This document shows positions 36,985-50,520 of a stretch of 64,000 nucleotides of DNA, piece by piece. This stretch comes from Eurosta solidaginis. Lineage: Eukaryota > Arthropoda > Insecta > Diptera > Tephritidae. The notes under the pieces are model-generated. The model saw only the letters and a program-made list of their open reading frames with translations. It was not told the origin of the DNA and did no database searches. Numbering within the stretch: the stretch's first letter is position 1; each line of letters opens with the position of its first letter. The position numbers and the translations under genes were made by a program. Where the stretch lies: NCBI RefSeq assembly GCF_040869045.1, contig NC_090322.1, positions 193,687,477 to 193,751,476 of the forward strand, written 5' to 3'.

Positions 36985-37180
36985 AAGTACCTAGAAAATC
37001 AACATCAACATCGCCCCTTAGCGAATACTCAGAGTGTATTTCTGCTATGAAAAGCTTTTCAGCGAAAATACATCTTCCTCGCAGACGCTGTGCGGAATGG
37101 GTTTAAACAACGCAGATTGAAAGAGAACCTCGGCCTAAATCTCCGCGAAGGTATATCGTGCCTTATGTTGATTTTTTAAA
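36985..37180 (+). mobile_element. tRNA-like SINE fragment
   Basis: Its sequence parallels the body of the SINE at 15616-15956: CTCAGAGTGTATTTCTGCTA, CATCTTCCTCGCAGACGCTG, CCTCGGCCTAAATCTCCGCG, ATATCGTGCCTTAT. The tRNA-like head is missing. Confidence 0.65.
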
Positions 37181-38545
37181 TTTTTTTAAGGGACATTGTG
37201 TCATGGTCGTCAGAATAAGTGCAATAGTATACATGGGCCAATAAGCCGTTGCCACGCCAGTTTTTCAAAATTATAAAATACGTTATTTAAGTCATAATTG
37301 CGAGGATGTTCCCCTTAATTTTTAAGATTGCAGCTCTTCGTAAGTTACAGATATATCTTATATGTATTTGTTTGTACTTTTATAAAGAAAGTGGACGTAC
37401 TTGTCTGCCGATTGTATTTTTTTTTTTGATCACTTCCTCCTTGAATAGGAATATCGGAAGATATTGCTCCCGACTTGATGGCAATAGCTCAATTAGGTAT
37501 TAAAATATCGAAAAGTCAATTTACAGAAATATTTGATATACATATAAAAACTCTGCGTGGCTATATACCGATTACGGCCATTTCTTGTAGGAATGTTACT
37601 CGTGTTCGAAAGTAGCGGCATGACAAATTTCATTACAACAATTAGCAACAAACGAGAATTTTTTTATCAGGCCAGCTTTGGTGCTAATAGATGAGGAAGG
37701 AACGGAGGTGCGCTTAAACGCGGTGTGAATCGCTCTTGGTTGTGAACAGAAAGGAGCCATACATGTTTTAAAGAAATGGCGCCGACAACAAGTACTAGGG
37801 GTTAGCCTAAACCATCGCGTTTTGCATGTGACATATATGTGCCCGTTTTATATATATGTACTTCTTCGGTAGATGGGGCAGTGCTAGTCTCTAGGACCGA
37901 GCGAAGGACAGTCTCTCCATAAGGCGCTACTCATTGTGTGACAAATTTTGAACGATCCGAGAGAAATTGAGCCATGCTACATTGAAATGTCATGCTTTGG
38001 TCCCAGAAAAAAACCCCGAGTGACTCCAGTACATATACCAAGCTACCGGTGAAGGTGCAGATTTTGTACGTACGTATTTGTCTTTTTTTCAGTAGAAGCA
38101 TGCGTATATATGTGTGTCGGGGGTTAAAACAACATAAAATAAAGAAATACCTACTCGTAGATGAAGGCTATTACGATCAATACATCGTACAATTGTTTGT
38201 ATGTCCCTTTGAAAATCAAATAGTTCTGCTGAAATAGTAAAAAAAATTTACTTTTACTTATTTTCAGCAAGTAATTCGAAACCAGAATTTCGGCTGTTAA
38301 AAAACTGAAAAATGTTTACTTAAAAATAGTTAATCATGAAATACTTATAGCTTCAAAGCACAGTAAAATATTCAATTTTTTTTCTGCTGACTACGAAAGC
38401 TCGCATCTATTCAAGTAATATCTGCAGTAGAATGAACAAAAATTAGTTTGCTTTGCTTTTTTCTGTTGCTGAAATATTTTCCAAATTTAAATTCAAGCAA
38501 TTTTGTAATACTGAAAATTAGTTCAGCATTTTCAAACCCCAGCTT

Positions 38546-39985
38546 CAATATCTGTGTAGCTCTTTAATATCACCTTGCCAACATGGCTTTGTGGGTCGAA
38601 GATCAACAACTACCAACTTGCTTGAATTTACGTCTTTTGTTATAAATAGTTTCTTAGATTGCAAACAAACAGATGTCATTTACACTGACTTTAGTAAAGC
38701 GTTTGACTCTGTTAATCACGAGCTCTTAGTTCACAAACTTGATCTAGTGGGCCTTCCAAATCCTTTGTTAAATTGGATTTCAAGTTATCTTGAAAATAGG
38801 ACACAATGGGTTTTCTTCAAAAACAATCTTTCAAGGTCGATTGATGTAACTTATGACGTGCCCCCCAGGGTAGTCATTTGGGTTCATTACTTTTTACCTT
38901 GTTCATCAATGATTTACCACAGACTATCTTGCATTCTAGTTTTTATGTACGCAGATGATGTAAAACTTTGTTACACATATCTGCCTTCAAACTTGTCCTG
39001 TTTTAATCAGCTTCAGGCTGATCTCGACTCTTTTCAAAGCTGGTGTACTGCAAATTTACTTTTTTTGAATTGCTCTAAATGCAAGCAAATGACATTTCAC
39101 CGGGTAAGGCCGGTCCTGACATCTTATACTTAACGGCAACGCTTTGGAGCGGATATCTGTTGTAACTGATCTAGGTGTTATTTTTGACCCGAAATAAAAT
39201 TTCAAATACATATCTCAACCACTATTAACAAAGCATCTGGTGTACTAGGATTTATCAAACGTTGGGCTAAAGAGTTTGGTGACCCTTATTTCACCAAGGT
39301 CCTTTATATCTCGCTGGTACGTCCCATTCTCGAGTATTGTTCATGTGTTTGGTCGCCAACCTATCAAAGCCATATAAATCGGTTTTTAATTTTTGCATTA
39401 CTAGGTCTCAACTGGGAATCAAGTACGCGTCTTCCACCATATAGAAATGGGCTTCTATTAATTAATTAGCCATCTCTAGAAAATCGTAGAGCTTTACTCG
39501 GCGTTATGTTAATTCATAAGCTCATCATCAGCGTGATTAACTCCCCTGACCTAGTCAGGCAACTAAATTTTGCTGTTCCTGCTAGGGCCTCCAGACCTTT
39601 TGTGCCTTTTCATTTACCTCTATGCCGGCAAAATTTTGCTAGAAATAGTCCCCCGCGTCGTTCGTGCTCACGTTACAATGATTTGTACAACTGCATTATC
39701 CTTGAATGTTCGTTTGCCGCTTTATATACTGCCATACTCTTAGGTTTAGCCTGATATTTTAATTTTATTTCTCTTTCGTGTGTTCCCCCTACTGGGCATC
39801 CGACTCCTTTATGAGCACGTCGCGCCAGCCCCCTTATGGGCACCGAGCTCCTTTCTGAACACCTCGCGTAAGCTCCCTTCTGAACTCCTCACGATGGCCC
39901 CCCACTGGGCACACTTAAATAAATTCTTAAATAACATTGTTACTTTCTGTATACTATAATTAAAATTGTAATGCGTATAATCTAT
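38546..39985 (+). pseudogene. LINE D, RT and 3' end
   Basis: The RT resumes with SPCQHGFVGRRSTTTNLLEF. It has IYTDFSKAFDSVNHELL and the YADD box in VFMYADDVKLCY, then diverges in frame (stop at 39133). Later pieces match the C-terminus missing from LINE E (RPILEYCSCVWSPTYQ-like, FALLGLNWESS, then 39506-39754 with SPDLVRQLNFAVPARASRPF and a stop at 39752-39754). A pyrimidine-rich 3' UTR follows, ending in (TAATCTA)-like repeats at 39977-40010 that merge with the first Helitron start. Confidence 0.8.
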
Positions 39986-40540
39986 AATCTAATATCTAAT
40001 ATCTAATCTAATATATATTATAAATGGGAAAGTTTGGATGTTAAGATCTTTGGATGTTTGGATGTTTAGATGTTTGGATGTTTGGATGTTTGGATGTTTG
40101 TCCAGACGTTTGTCTTTGTGACTCAATAACGCAAGAACGGCTGGACCGATTTGGATGAAATTTTGCACACATATAGCCAATAGTCTAGAAGGATCTACTA
40201 GCTATATATTTTTCAAAAGGACGTGGTCCCCGCCCCCTAGGAACAGTTATAATTTAATTATTATATTTTTTCGTCTTTGCGACTGAATCACGCCAGAATG
40301 GCTACACGGATTTTGATGAAATTTGGGACACAGACAGTAGTCTACTAGCGAAATTTTTTTCGAACATGGAAAGAGGGGTGGGGGTCCCACGACCCTTCGA
40401 GAAATTATTTTTCATAATTTTTACACATTATAACTTTACGTATACTGGCCTTCACCAATATCACAGACTCAAGGGGTCAAATAAGTCGAGGGCTTACAAA
40501 GTAAGCAGTGACACCCTCCGCCCGCCCCCCTTTATCTTTC

Positions 40541-43500
40541 CGGGATAGTTTTTGGACCCTGCGGGATCCCATCTGGGTCATTTCCGGACTATTTCGGGAT
40601 CATTTTGGGATCCTTCCGGAATCATTTCTGTATGGTTTTCGCGATCCGTCGTTTATTCCCTCGGAGCCATTTCGGAACCTTTTCTGGAGTATGTCGGGGT
40701 CATTTGGGGACTTTTTCGGGATCATTTGGGGCTCTTCCGGCATCATTTCTGGATGGTTTTCGGGATCCGTGAGGGATCTCGTCGGGGTCATTTGGGGACT
40801 TTTTCGGGATCATTTGGGGGCTCTTCCGGCATCATTTCTGGATGGTTTTCGGGATCCGTCCGGGATATCGTCGGGGTCATTTGGGGACTTTTTCGGGATC
40901 ATTTGGGGGCTCTTCCGGCATCATTTCTGGATGGTTTTCGGGATCCGTCCGGGATCCCATCAGGGTAATTTCGGGACTATTAGGGGATCATTTGTGGACC
41001 TTTCCGGCATCATTTCTGGATAATTTTCGGTATCCGTCCGGGATGCCGACGAGGTCATTTCGGGATTATTTCGGGATCATTTGGGATACCTACCGGCATC
41101 ACTTCTGGATGGTTTTTGGGATTCGTCCGAGATCCTTTCGGGACTTTTTCTCGACTAATACGGGATCATTTGCGGACCCTTTCGGTATAATTTCTGAATA
41201 GTTGTCGGGATCCGTTCGGGATCCCGTCACGGTCATTTCGGAACTATTAGGAGATCATTTGAGGACCTTTCCGGCATCATTTCTGGATAGTTTTTGGAAT
41301 CCTTTCGGGATCACGTCAGGGTCATTTCGGGGCTTTTTCGGGATCATTTAAGGATGGCTTTCAGGATTCGTCCGGGAACCCGTCAGGGTAATTTCTGGAC
41401 TTTTCCGAGACTATTTCGGGATCATTTTGGGACCTTCCCAAGATCATTTCTGGATGGATTTCGGGATTTGTCCGGGATGCCCTCAGGGTCATTTTGGGAC
41501 TATTAGGTGAGCATTTGAGGACCGTTCCGGCATCACTTCTGGATGGTTTTCGGTATCCGTTCAGATTCCCGTCGGAATAATTGCGGGACTTTTTCGGGAT
41601 CATTGAGGTCCCTTCCAAAATCATTTCTGGATGGTTCTTGGGATTCGTCCGGCATCCCGTCGGGGTCATTTCGGGACTTTTTCTCGACTAATACGGGATC
41701 ATTTGCGGGCCCTTTCGGTATCATTTCTGGATAGTTGTCGGGATCCGTTCGGGATCCCGTCAGGGTCTTTTCGGAACTATTGGGAGATCATTTGAGGACC
41801 TTTCCGGCATCATTTCTGGTTAGTTTTCGGGATCCTTTCCGGGTCCCATCAGGGTCATTTCGGGACTTTTTCGGCATCATTTAAGATTGGTTTTCAGGAT
41901 TCGTCCGGTATCCGTCAGGGTAATTTCTGGACTTTTCCCATTCGGGAAATTTTGGGACCCTCCCAAGATCATTTCTGGATGGATTTCGGGATCTGTCCGG
42001 GATGCCGTCAGGGTCATTTTGGGACTATTAGGTGATCATTTGAGGACCTTTTCGGCATCACTTCTGGATGGTTTTCGGTATCCGCTCAGGATCCCGTCGG
42101 AATTATTGCGGGACTTTTTCGGGATCATTTGGTGTCCCTTCCGGCATCATTTCTGGCTGGTTTTTGGGATTCGTCCGGCATCCCGTCGGGTTCATTTCGG
42201 GACTTTTTCTCGACTAATACGGGATCATTTGCGGGCCCTTTCGGCATCATTTCTAGATAGTTGTCGGGATCCGTTCGGGATCCCGTCAGGGTCTTTTCGG
42301 AACTATTAGGTGATCATTTGAGGACATTTCCGGCATCATTTCTGGATAGTTTTCGGGATCCTTTCGGGGTCCAGTCAGGGTAATTTCGGGACTTTTTCGG
42401 GATCATTTAGAGATGGCTTTCAGGATTCGTCCGGGAACCCCTCAGGGTAATTTCTGAACTTTTCCGAGACTATTTCGGGATAATTTTGGGACCTTCCCAA
42501 GATCATTTCTGGATGGATTTTGGGATCAGTCCGGGATGCCGTCAGGGTCATTTTGGTATTAGGTGATCATTTGAGGACCTTTCCGGCATCGCTTCTGGAT
42601 GGTTATCGGTATCCGATCAGGATCCCCTCGGAATCATTGCGGGACTTTTTCGGGATCATTTGGGGTCCCTCCCAAGATCATTTCTGGATGGATTTCGGGA
42701 TCTGTCCGGGATCCCGTCAGGGTCATTTAGGGGTGCGTTCGAGATCCCGTCAGGGTCATTTCGGGACTTCTTCGGGAATATATCGGGATCATTTCTGGAT
42801 GGTTTATGGGATCCGTCCATGACCCCTTAAGGGTCATTTCGGGACTATTAGGTGATTATTTGAGGACCTTTCCGGCGTCACTTCTGGATGATTTTCGGTA
42901 TCCGTTCGGGATCCCGTCGGAATCAATGCGGGACTTTTACGGAATCATTTGGGATTCCTTCCGGCATCATTTCTGGATGGTTTTCGGGATTTGTCCGGGA
43001 TCCCGTCGGGGTTATTTCGGGACCTTTTCGGGGCTAATACGGGATCATTTGGGGATCCTCTAGGGGTCGTTTCATGACTTTTTCTGTTTTATTTCGGGAT
43101 CATTTTGGGACCCTTTCGGCATAATATCTTGATGGTTTGCCGGATCCATCAGGGTCATTTCGGGACCATTTTGGGATCATTTGCGGACCCTTCCGAGATC
43201 ATTTCTGGATCCTTCCGGGATGCCGTAGGAGCCATTTCGGGATTTTTTGTTACTTTTCCGGGATAGTTTTTGCACCCTTCCGGGATCATTTCTGGATCTG
43301 TGCGGGATCCCATCTGGGTCAATTCCGGACTATTTCGGGATCATTTTGGAATCCTTCCGGAATCATTTCTGTATGGTTTTCGCGATCCATCGTGGATCCC
43401 CTCGGAGCCATTTCGGAACTTTTTCTGGAGTTAGTCGGGATAATTTAGGGACCCTTCCTGGATATTTTCTGGATGGTTTCTGAGATCCGTCCGGGAGCCC

Positions 43501-44632
43501 GTCAGGGTAATTTGTGGACTTTTCCGAAACTATTTCGGAATCATTTTGGGCCAAAATTATTCCTGGATGGATTTAGGGATCTGTCCGGGATCCCGGCAGG
43601 GTAGTTAGGGGGCCGTTTGAGATCCCGTCAGGGACATTTCGGGACTTCTTCGGGACTATTTCGGGATCACTTCTGGATGGTTTTCGGGATCCGCCCGGAA
43701 TTCCGTCGGGGTTATTTCACGACTTTTTCGGAATCATTTTGGGTACCTTCCTTCATCATTTCTAGATAATTTTGGGGATCCGTCCGGGATCCCGTCGGGG
43801 TCATTTAGGGACTTTTTCGGGGACAATACGGGATCATTTTTGGACCCTTCCGGCATCACTTCTGGATGGATTTCGGGATCTGTACGGGAACCCATCAGGG
43901 TTATTTCGGGACTTTTTCGGGACTATTTCGGGATCATTTGGGGACCATTTAGGGGTCATTCCATGACTTTGTCTGTATTATTTCGGGATCATTTGAGGAC
44001 CCTTCCGGCATCAATTCTTGATCGTTTTCCGGATCCATCAGGGTCATTTCGGGAACATGTTGGGATCATTTCTGGATCCGTCCAGGATGCCGCAAGATTC
44101 ATTTTGAGATTTTTTTGTTACTTTTTCGGGATAGTTTTGAAACCCTTCCGGGATCACATTTGGATCCGTGCGGGATTCCATCGGGGTTATTTTCGGCCTA
44201 TTTCGGAATCATTTTGGGACCCTTCCGGAATCATTTCTTTATGGTTTTCGCTATCCGTTGTGGATCCCTCGGGGTCATTTCGGAACTTTTTCGGAGCTTT
44301 TTCTGGACTATGTCGGGATAATTTAGGAACCCTTCCTGGATGGTTTTGAGATCCGTCCGGTAGCCCGTCAGGGTAATTTCGGAACTTTTTCGGGACTATT
44401 TCGGGATCAATTTGGTACCCTTCAAGGATCATTTCTGTGTGGTTCTCTGGATAAGTCTAGAATCGTGTCGTTGTCATTTCGGGTTTTTGGGACTACTTCG
44501 GGAACTTTTGGAAACACTTCCGGGGCATTTCTGGATGGTTTATGGATCCGTCCGCGATAGCGTCGGGGTCATTTCGTGGCTTTTTCTGGATAATTTCGTT
44601 ATCATTTTGGGATCCTATCAGGTTATCAGCTC
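40541..44632 (+). repeat. 89-bp minisatellite array of unit 1
   Basis: Monomer landmarks GTCGGGGTCATTTGGGGACT recur at 40781 and 40870, 89 bp apart. Most of this array is diverged, with variable monomers. Length divided by period suggests about 45 units. Open frames across the array reflect monomers without stop codons and are not read as genes. Confidence 0.9.
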
Positions 44633-44748
44633 ATAAAGTTCTTTTTTTTACTCAATTACAAAAATAAAATGCATTAGACAGAAAAAAATTTTAAACAGAT
44701 AACTTTATAAGCAGGCTAACGTGAATAGCCCACATATTTCATTTTCTC

Positions 44749-44778
44749 CTTGCGGACGGTGCCGCGGGTAAAGGCTAG
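44749..44778 (+). terminator. Helitron 3' terminus, unit 1
   Basis: TTGCGGACGGTGCCGC can fold as a short hairpin (GCGG with CCGC), followed by GGGTAAAGGCTAG and then T. It has the layout of a Helitron 3' end. The other units read GCGGACGGGGCCGC. Confidence 0.75.
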
Positions 44779-45572
44779 TATCTAATATATATTATAAATG
44801 GGAAAGTTTGGATGTTAAGATGTTTGGATGTTTGGATGTTTGGATGTTTGTCCAGACGTTTGTCTTTGTGACTCAATAACGCAAGAACGGCTGGACCGAT
44901 TTGGATGAAATTTTGCACACATATAGCCAATAGTCTAGAAGGATCTACTAGCTATATATTTTTCAAAAGGGGCGTGGTCCCCGCCCCATAGGAACAGTTA
45001 TAATTTAATTATTATATTTTTTCGTCTTTGCGAATGAATCACGCCAGAATGGCTACACGGATTTTGATGAAATTTGGGACACAGACAGTGGTCTACTAGC
45101 GAAATTTTTTTCGAGCATGGAAAGAGGGGTGGGGGTCCCACTACACCTTCGAGAAATTATTTTTCATAATTTTTACACATTATAACTTTACGTATACTGG
45201 CCTTCACCAATATCACAGACTCAAGGGGTCAAATAAGTCGAGGGCTTACAAAGTAAGCAGTGACACCCTCCGCCCGCCCCCCTTTATCTCCCCCTCTGGT
45301 GTAAAATCCATAAATTGTTATAACTCAATCTAAATTTTATCCTTAATCAATAGTTTTTGGTATCTGGTACATACAGAACGAGATCTAGACAATTTTGGAG
45401 GAACGATCAGTGGTCCTCTCCTCTACTCCAGCCATCCGCCCTCCATCAATTGTTTTTATTAGCACGCTTTTATTAGCTTTACCTGTATGTTTCTATGTAA
45501 CTTTTTATTCGCTCCAATGCCCCTGCTGCCTTATTAACATGGTTTTATAATTAGCTTCACCTTATTTGTAAT

Positions 45573-48500
45573 CCCGTAAGGGTCATATCGAGACCCTCCG
45601 GGATCATTTCTGGATGGTTTTCGGGATCGGTCCGGGATTACGCCGGGGTAATTTCGGGACTTTTTCGGGACTATTTCGGGATCATTTTGGGACCCTTCCG
45701 GGATCATTTCTGTATAGTTTTCGGGATCCGTCCGGGATCCCGTCGGGGTTATTTTGGGACATTTTCGGGACTATTCCGGAATCATTTCGGGACTATTTCG
45801 CGATCATTTTGGGGACACTTCCGGCATCATTTCTGAATGGTTTTCGGGATCCGTCCGGGATCCCGTCGGAGTACTTTCGGGATCATTTGCGTACCTTCGA
45901 GAGATAAATTCTTGATGGTTTCCGGGATCATTACGGGACTTTTTCGGGGTCAGTTTGGGTCCTTTCCGTAATCAATCCTGGATGGTTTTAGGGATCCGTC
46001 CGGGATCCCGTCGGGACCATTTCGGGGCTATTTCGGGATCATTAGGGGTATCTTTAGGCATCATTTCTGCATGGTTTTCGAGATCCGTCCGCGATCCGTT
46101 CAGGGTCATTTCGGTACTATTTCGGGATAATTTGGGGTACCTGCCTGCATCATTTCTGGATGGTTTTCGGTATCCGTCCGGGATCCCGTCGGTGTCATTT
46201 CGGGACCATTTGGGGTCCATTCCGGCATCATTTCTGAATGGTTTTCGGGATCCGTCCGGGATCCTGTCGGGGTCATTTTGGGACTTTTGCGGGATCATTT
46301 GGGGTCTCTTCCGGCATTATTTCTGGATGGTTTTCGGAATCCGTCCGGGATCCCGTCAATGTCATTTCGGGACTATTACGGCATCATTTGGTGTACCTTC
46401 CGGCATCATTTCTAGATGGTTTTCGGGATCCATCCGGGATCCCGTCGGGGTCATTTCGGAACTTTTTCTCGACTAATACAGGATCATTTGGGGAACCTTT
46501 CGGCATCATTTCTGGATGGTTTACGGGACCCGTCCGGGATCCCGTCGGCGTCATTTTGGGACTTTTGCGGGATCATTTGGGGTCTCTTCCGGCATCATTT
46601 CTGGATGGTTTACGGGATCCGTCCGGGATCCTGTCGGGGTAATTTTGGGACTTTTGCGGGATCATTTGGGGTCTCTTCCAGCATCATTTCTGGATGGTTT
46701 TCGGGATCCGTCCGGGATCCTGTGGGGGTCATTTTGAGACTTTTGCGGGATCATTTGGGGTCTCCTCCGGCATCATTTCTGGATGGTTTACGGGATCCGT
46801 CCGGGATCCTGTCGGGGTCATTTTGGGACTTTTGCGGGATCATTTGGGGTCTCTTCCGGCATCATTTCTGGATGGTTTACAGGATCCGTCCGGGATCCTG
46901 TCGGGGTCATTTTGAGACTTTTGCGGGATCATTTGGGGTCTCTTCCGGCATCATTTCTGGATGGTTTTCGGGATCCGTCCGAGATCCTGTCGGGGTCATT
47001 TTGGGACTTTTGCGGGATCATTTGGGGTCTCTTCCGGCATCATTTCTGGATGGTTTACGGGATCCGTCCGGGATCCTGTCGGGGTCATTTTGGGCCTTTT
47101 GCGGGATCATTTGGGTTCTCTTCCGGCATCATTTTTGGATGGTTTACGGGATCCGTCCGGGATCCTGTCGGGGTCATTTTGGGACATTTGCAGGATCATT
47201 TGGGGTCTCTCCCGGCATCATTTCTGGATGGTTTTCGGGATCCGTCCGGGATCCTGTCGGGGTCATTTTGGGACTTTTGCGGGATCATTTGGGGTCTCTT
47301 CCGTCATCATTTCTGGATGGTTTACGGGATCCGTCCGGGACCCTGTCGGGGTCATTTTGGGACTTTAGCTGGATCATTTGGGGTCTCCTCCGGCATCATT
47401 TCTGGATGGTTTTCGGGATCCGTCCGGGATCCTGTCGGGGTCATTTTGGGACCTTTGCGGGATCATTTGGGGTCTCTTCCGGCATCATTTCTAGATGGTT
47501 TTCGGGATCCGTCCGGGATCCCGTCGATGTCATTTCGGGACTATTTCGGCATCATTTGGGGTACCTTCCGGTATCAATTCTAGATGGTTTTCGGGATCCG
47601 TCCGGGATCCCGTCGGAGTCATTTCGGAACTTTTTCTCGACTAATACAGGATCATTTGGGGACCCTTTCGGCATCATTTCTGGATAGTTTTAGGGATCCG
47701 TTCGGGATACCGACGGGGTCATATCGGGACCATTTGGGGTACCTACCGGCATCATTTCTGGATGGTTTACGGGATCCGTCCGGGACCCTGTCGGGGTCAT
47801 TTTGGGACTTTAGCGGGATCATTTGGGGTCTCCTCCGGCATCATTTCTGGATGGTTTCCGGATCCGTCCGGGATTCCGTCGGCGTAATTTCGGGACTATT
47901 AGGGGGTTATTTGGGGACCTTTCCGGCATCATTTCTGGATAGTTTTAGGGATCCGTTCGGGAGCCCGACGGGGTCATATCGGAACCATTTGGGGTACTTA
48001 CCGGCATCATTTCTGGTTGATTTTCGGGATCCGTCCGGAATCCCGTCGGGATCATTTCGGGACTATTTCGGGATCATTTGGGTACATACCTTCATCATTT
48101 CTGGATGATTTTCGGGATCCGTACGGGATCCCGGCGGGGTCCTTTCGGGACTATTTCGGGATCATTTGGGGTACCTAGATGGATAGTTTTCGGGATTCGT
48201 CCGGGATCCCGTCTGGATCATTTCAGGACTTTTTCGGGATCATTTGGGGTATCTTCCGGCCACTTTTCTAGATGGTTTTCGGTATCCGTCCGGGATACCG
48301 TCAGGGTAATTTCGGGACTATTTGGGGATAACTTGGGAACCTTTCCGGCATCATTTCTGGATAGTTTCCGGGATCCTTCGGGGATCCCGTCAGGGTCATT
48401 TCGGAACCCGCGACTAATGCGGGATCATTTGGGGACCCTTTCGCCATCATTTCCGGATGGTTTTCGTGATCCGTCCGGGATACCGTCAGGGTAATTTCGG

Positions 48501-50040
48501 GACTATTTGGGGATAACTTGGGAACCTTTCCGGCATCATTTCTGGATAGTTTCCGGGATCCGTCGGGAATCCCGTCAGGATCATTTCGGAACTATAAGGG
48601 GATCATTTCATTTTTCATCTTTCTTTAAGGGGATCATTTCGCCTTCCAACATCATTTCTGTATACTTTTGGGGATCCGTCCGGGATCCCGACGGGGTCAT
48701 TTCTGGCCTATTTCGGGATCATTTTGGGGTACCAACCGGCATCATTTTTGGATGATCCGGGATCCGTCCGGGATCCCATCGGGGGAATTTCGGGAATTTT
48801 TCGGGATCATTTGGGGTCCCTTCCGGCATCATTTGTGGATCGTTTTCGGGATCCGTCCGTGATCCCGTCGGGTTTATTTTTTTACTTTTTCGGGAAAATG
48901 TCAGGGAATTTCGAGACTGTTCTTGGATCATTTGGGGATCCTTCAGGGATAATTTCTGGATGGTTTTCGGGATCCCGTCGGGGTAATTTCCGGACTTTTT
49001 CACGACTATTTCGGGGTCAGTTGCCCTTAAAGATCATTTCTGGGTGGTCTTCGGGATCCGTCCGGGATCCCGTCAGGGTTATTTCGCGCCTTTTCGGGAC
49101 TATTTCTGGATCATTTTGGGACCCTTCCGGGATAATTTGTCTATGATTTTCGGGATCTGTTCGGGATCCCTTCGTAGTTTTTTCGCGACTTTATCTGGGA
49201 TAAATTGCGGACCCTTTAGAGATCAATTCTGGATGGTTTTCGGTATCGGTCTGGGATCCCCTCAAGGTCATTTCGGGACCTTTTCGAGACTATTTCGGAA
49301 TCATTTTGGGACCCCTCCGGCATAATTTCTGGGTGATTTTCGGGATCTGTCCGGGATCCCGACGGAGTTTTTTCGGGACTTTTTCCGGACTATTTCTGGA
49401 TTATTTGCGGACGTTTCAGAGCTCAGTTCTGGATGATTTTCGGGATCTGTCCGGGATCCCGTCGGAGTTATTTCGGGGTAATTTTGGGACCCTTCCAGGA
49501 TAATTTCTTCATGATTTTCGGGATGGGTCTGAGTTTTTCGTGACTTTCGGGACTATTTCGGGATCATTTGCGGAACCTTCAGAGATCAATTCTGGATGGT
49601 TTGTGGACTTTTCCGGGATAATTTGGGGATCCCTCCAGAGTCATTTCTGGATGGTTTTCGGGATCCTGTCAGGGTCATTTCGGGCCTTTTTCGTGACTAC
49701 TATTTCGGAATCATTTTGGGACTCCTCCGGGATAATTTCTGGGCGATTTTCGGGATTTGTCCGGGATCCCGTCAGAGTTTTTTCGGGACTTTTTCGGACT
49801 ATATCGGGATCATTTGCGGACCGTTCAGGAATCAAATCTGGATGGTTTTCGGGATCCGTCCGGCATCCCGCCAGGGTCATTTCGGGACTTTTCGTGACTA
49901 CTTCGGGATTATTTTGGGACCCTTCCGGCATCATTTCTGGATAGTTTTCGAGATTTGTCCAGGATCCCGTCGGCATCATTTCGTGACTATTTGGTGTCAT
50001 TTAGGGACACTTCCGGGATCATTTTAGGTCTCTTCGAAAC
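45573..50040 (+). repeat. 89-bp minisatellite array of unit 2
   Basis: The landmark GTCGGGGTCATTTTG recurs at 46811, 46900 and 46989, an exact 89-bp step. The centre (about 46200-47560) is very homogeneous and the edges are diverged. A 255-bp segment is duplicated at 47681 and 47936 (TGGATAGTTTTAGGGATCCG). Confidence 0.92.
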
Positions 50041-50520
50041 CGGTAATTCAGCACACATGGCCGTGGATTTGCGGCAAATTATTCGTAATTAAAATTCGGT
50101 ATGTTTTATCTTTAATATATAACAGCTTTTTCGTTCTATTTTTAAATGAATCCTGTAACGAACTATTACAACTATAATTAAAATGTTTGTAATATTTTAA
50201 CCAACTAAATACCCGAAAAAGCAACACTGCTTTCATTTAAAAACTTCTTTTTGGGTTTAGGTAATTGTAGTTTCACTCCTTTGTTCTATGAGTAGTAATT
50301 CTTTCACCCCTGTCATATCAATTAATTTAACTTAGAAACAAAATGTTTTTTTTTAATTCGAAAAAAGTGTATTGTACTATTCATGTAAGCGTGCCCATCA
50401 GCTCAGTTAGTTCTTTTTTTTTACTGTATTAAAAAATAAAATACATTGACAGAAAAAATTTTTAAACAGACAACTTGATAAGCAGGCTAACGTGAATAGC
50501 ACATATATTTTATTTTCTCC

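Larger units (their letters stand above)
35733..38545. mobile_element. Large inverted-repeat structure inside LINE D
   Basis: Arms of about 0.9 kb (35733-36690 and 37636-38545) are reverse complements with scattered differences and small indels. Good anchors are TTAACAGCCGAAATTCTGGT (36027-36046) against its complement near 38282-38301, and TATTAGCACCAAAGCTGG at 36637-36654 against its complement at 37671-37688. The outer ends resemble CAGGGTTTGAATTGC and its counterpart. No target duplication or transposase was found. Each arm contains a decayed 2A-LINE leader. It could be a fold-back transposon or an inverted duplication formed during LINE insertion. Confidence 0.75.
40007..44778 (+). mobile_element. 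Helitron-like unit 1
   Basis: It starts TCTAATATATATTATAAATG and ends GGGTAAAGGCTAG followed by T, which matches the Helitron pattern (5' TC, 3' CTRR before T, with a GC-rich hairpin shortly before the end). After the start come seven GGATGTTT-type units, then AACGGCTGGACCGATTTGGA and GATGAAATTTTGCACAC, then a 3' border near ACAAAGTAAGCAGTGACACC. The rest is a ~4.1-kb 89-bp minisatellite and a 150-bp AT-rich tail. No Rep/helicase is encoded, so it is non-autonomous. Unlike units 2-4 it lacks the ~270-bp block before the minisatellite. Confidence 0.8.
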
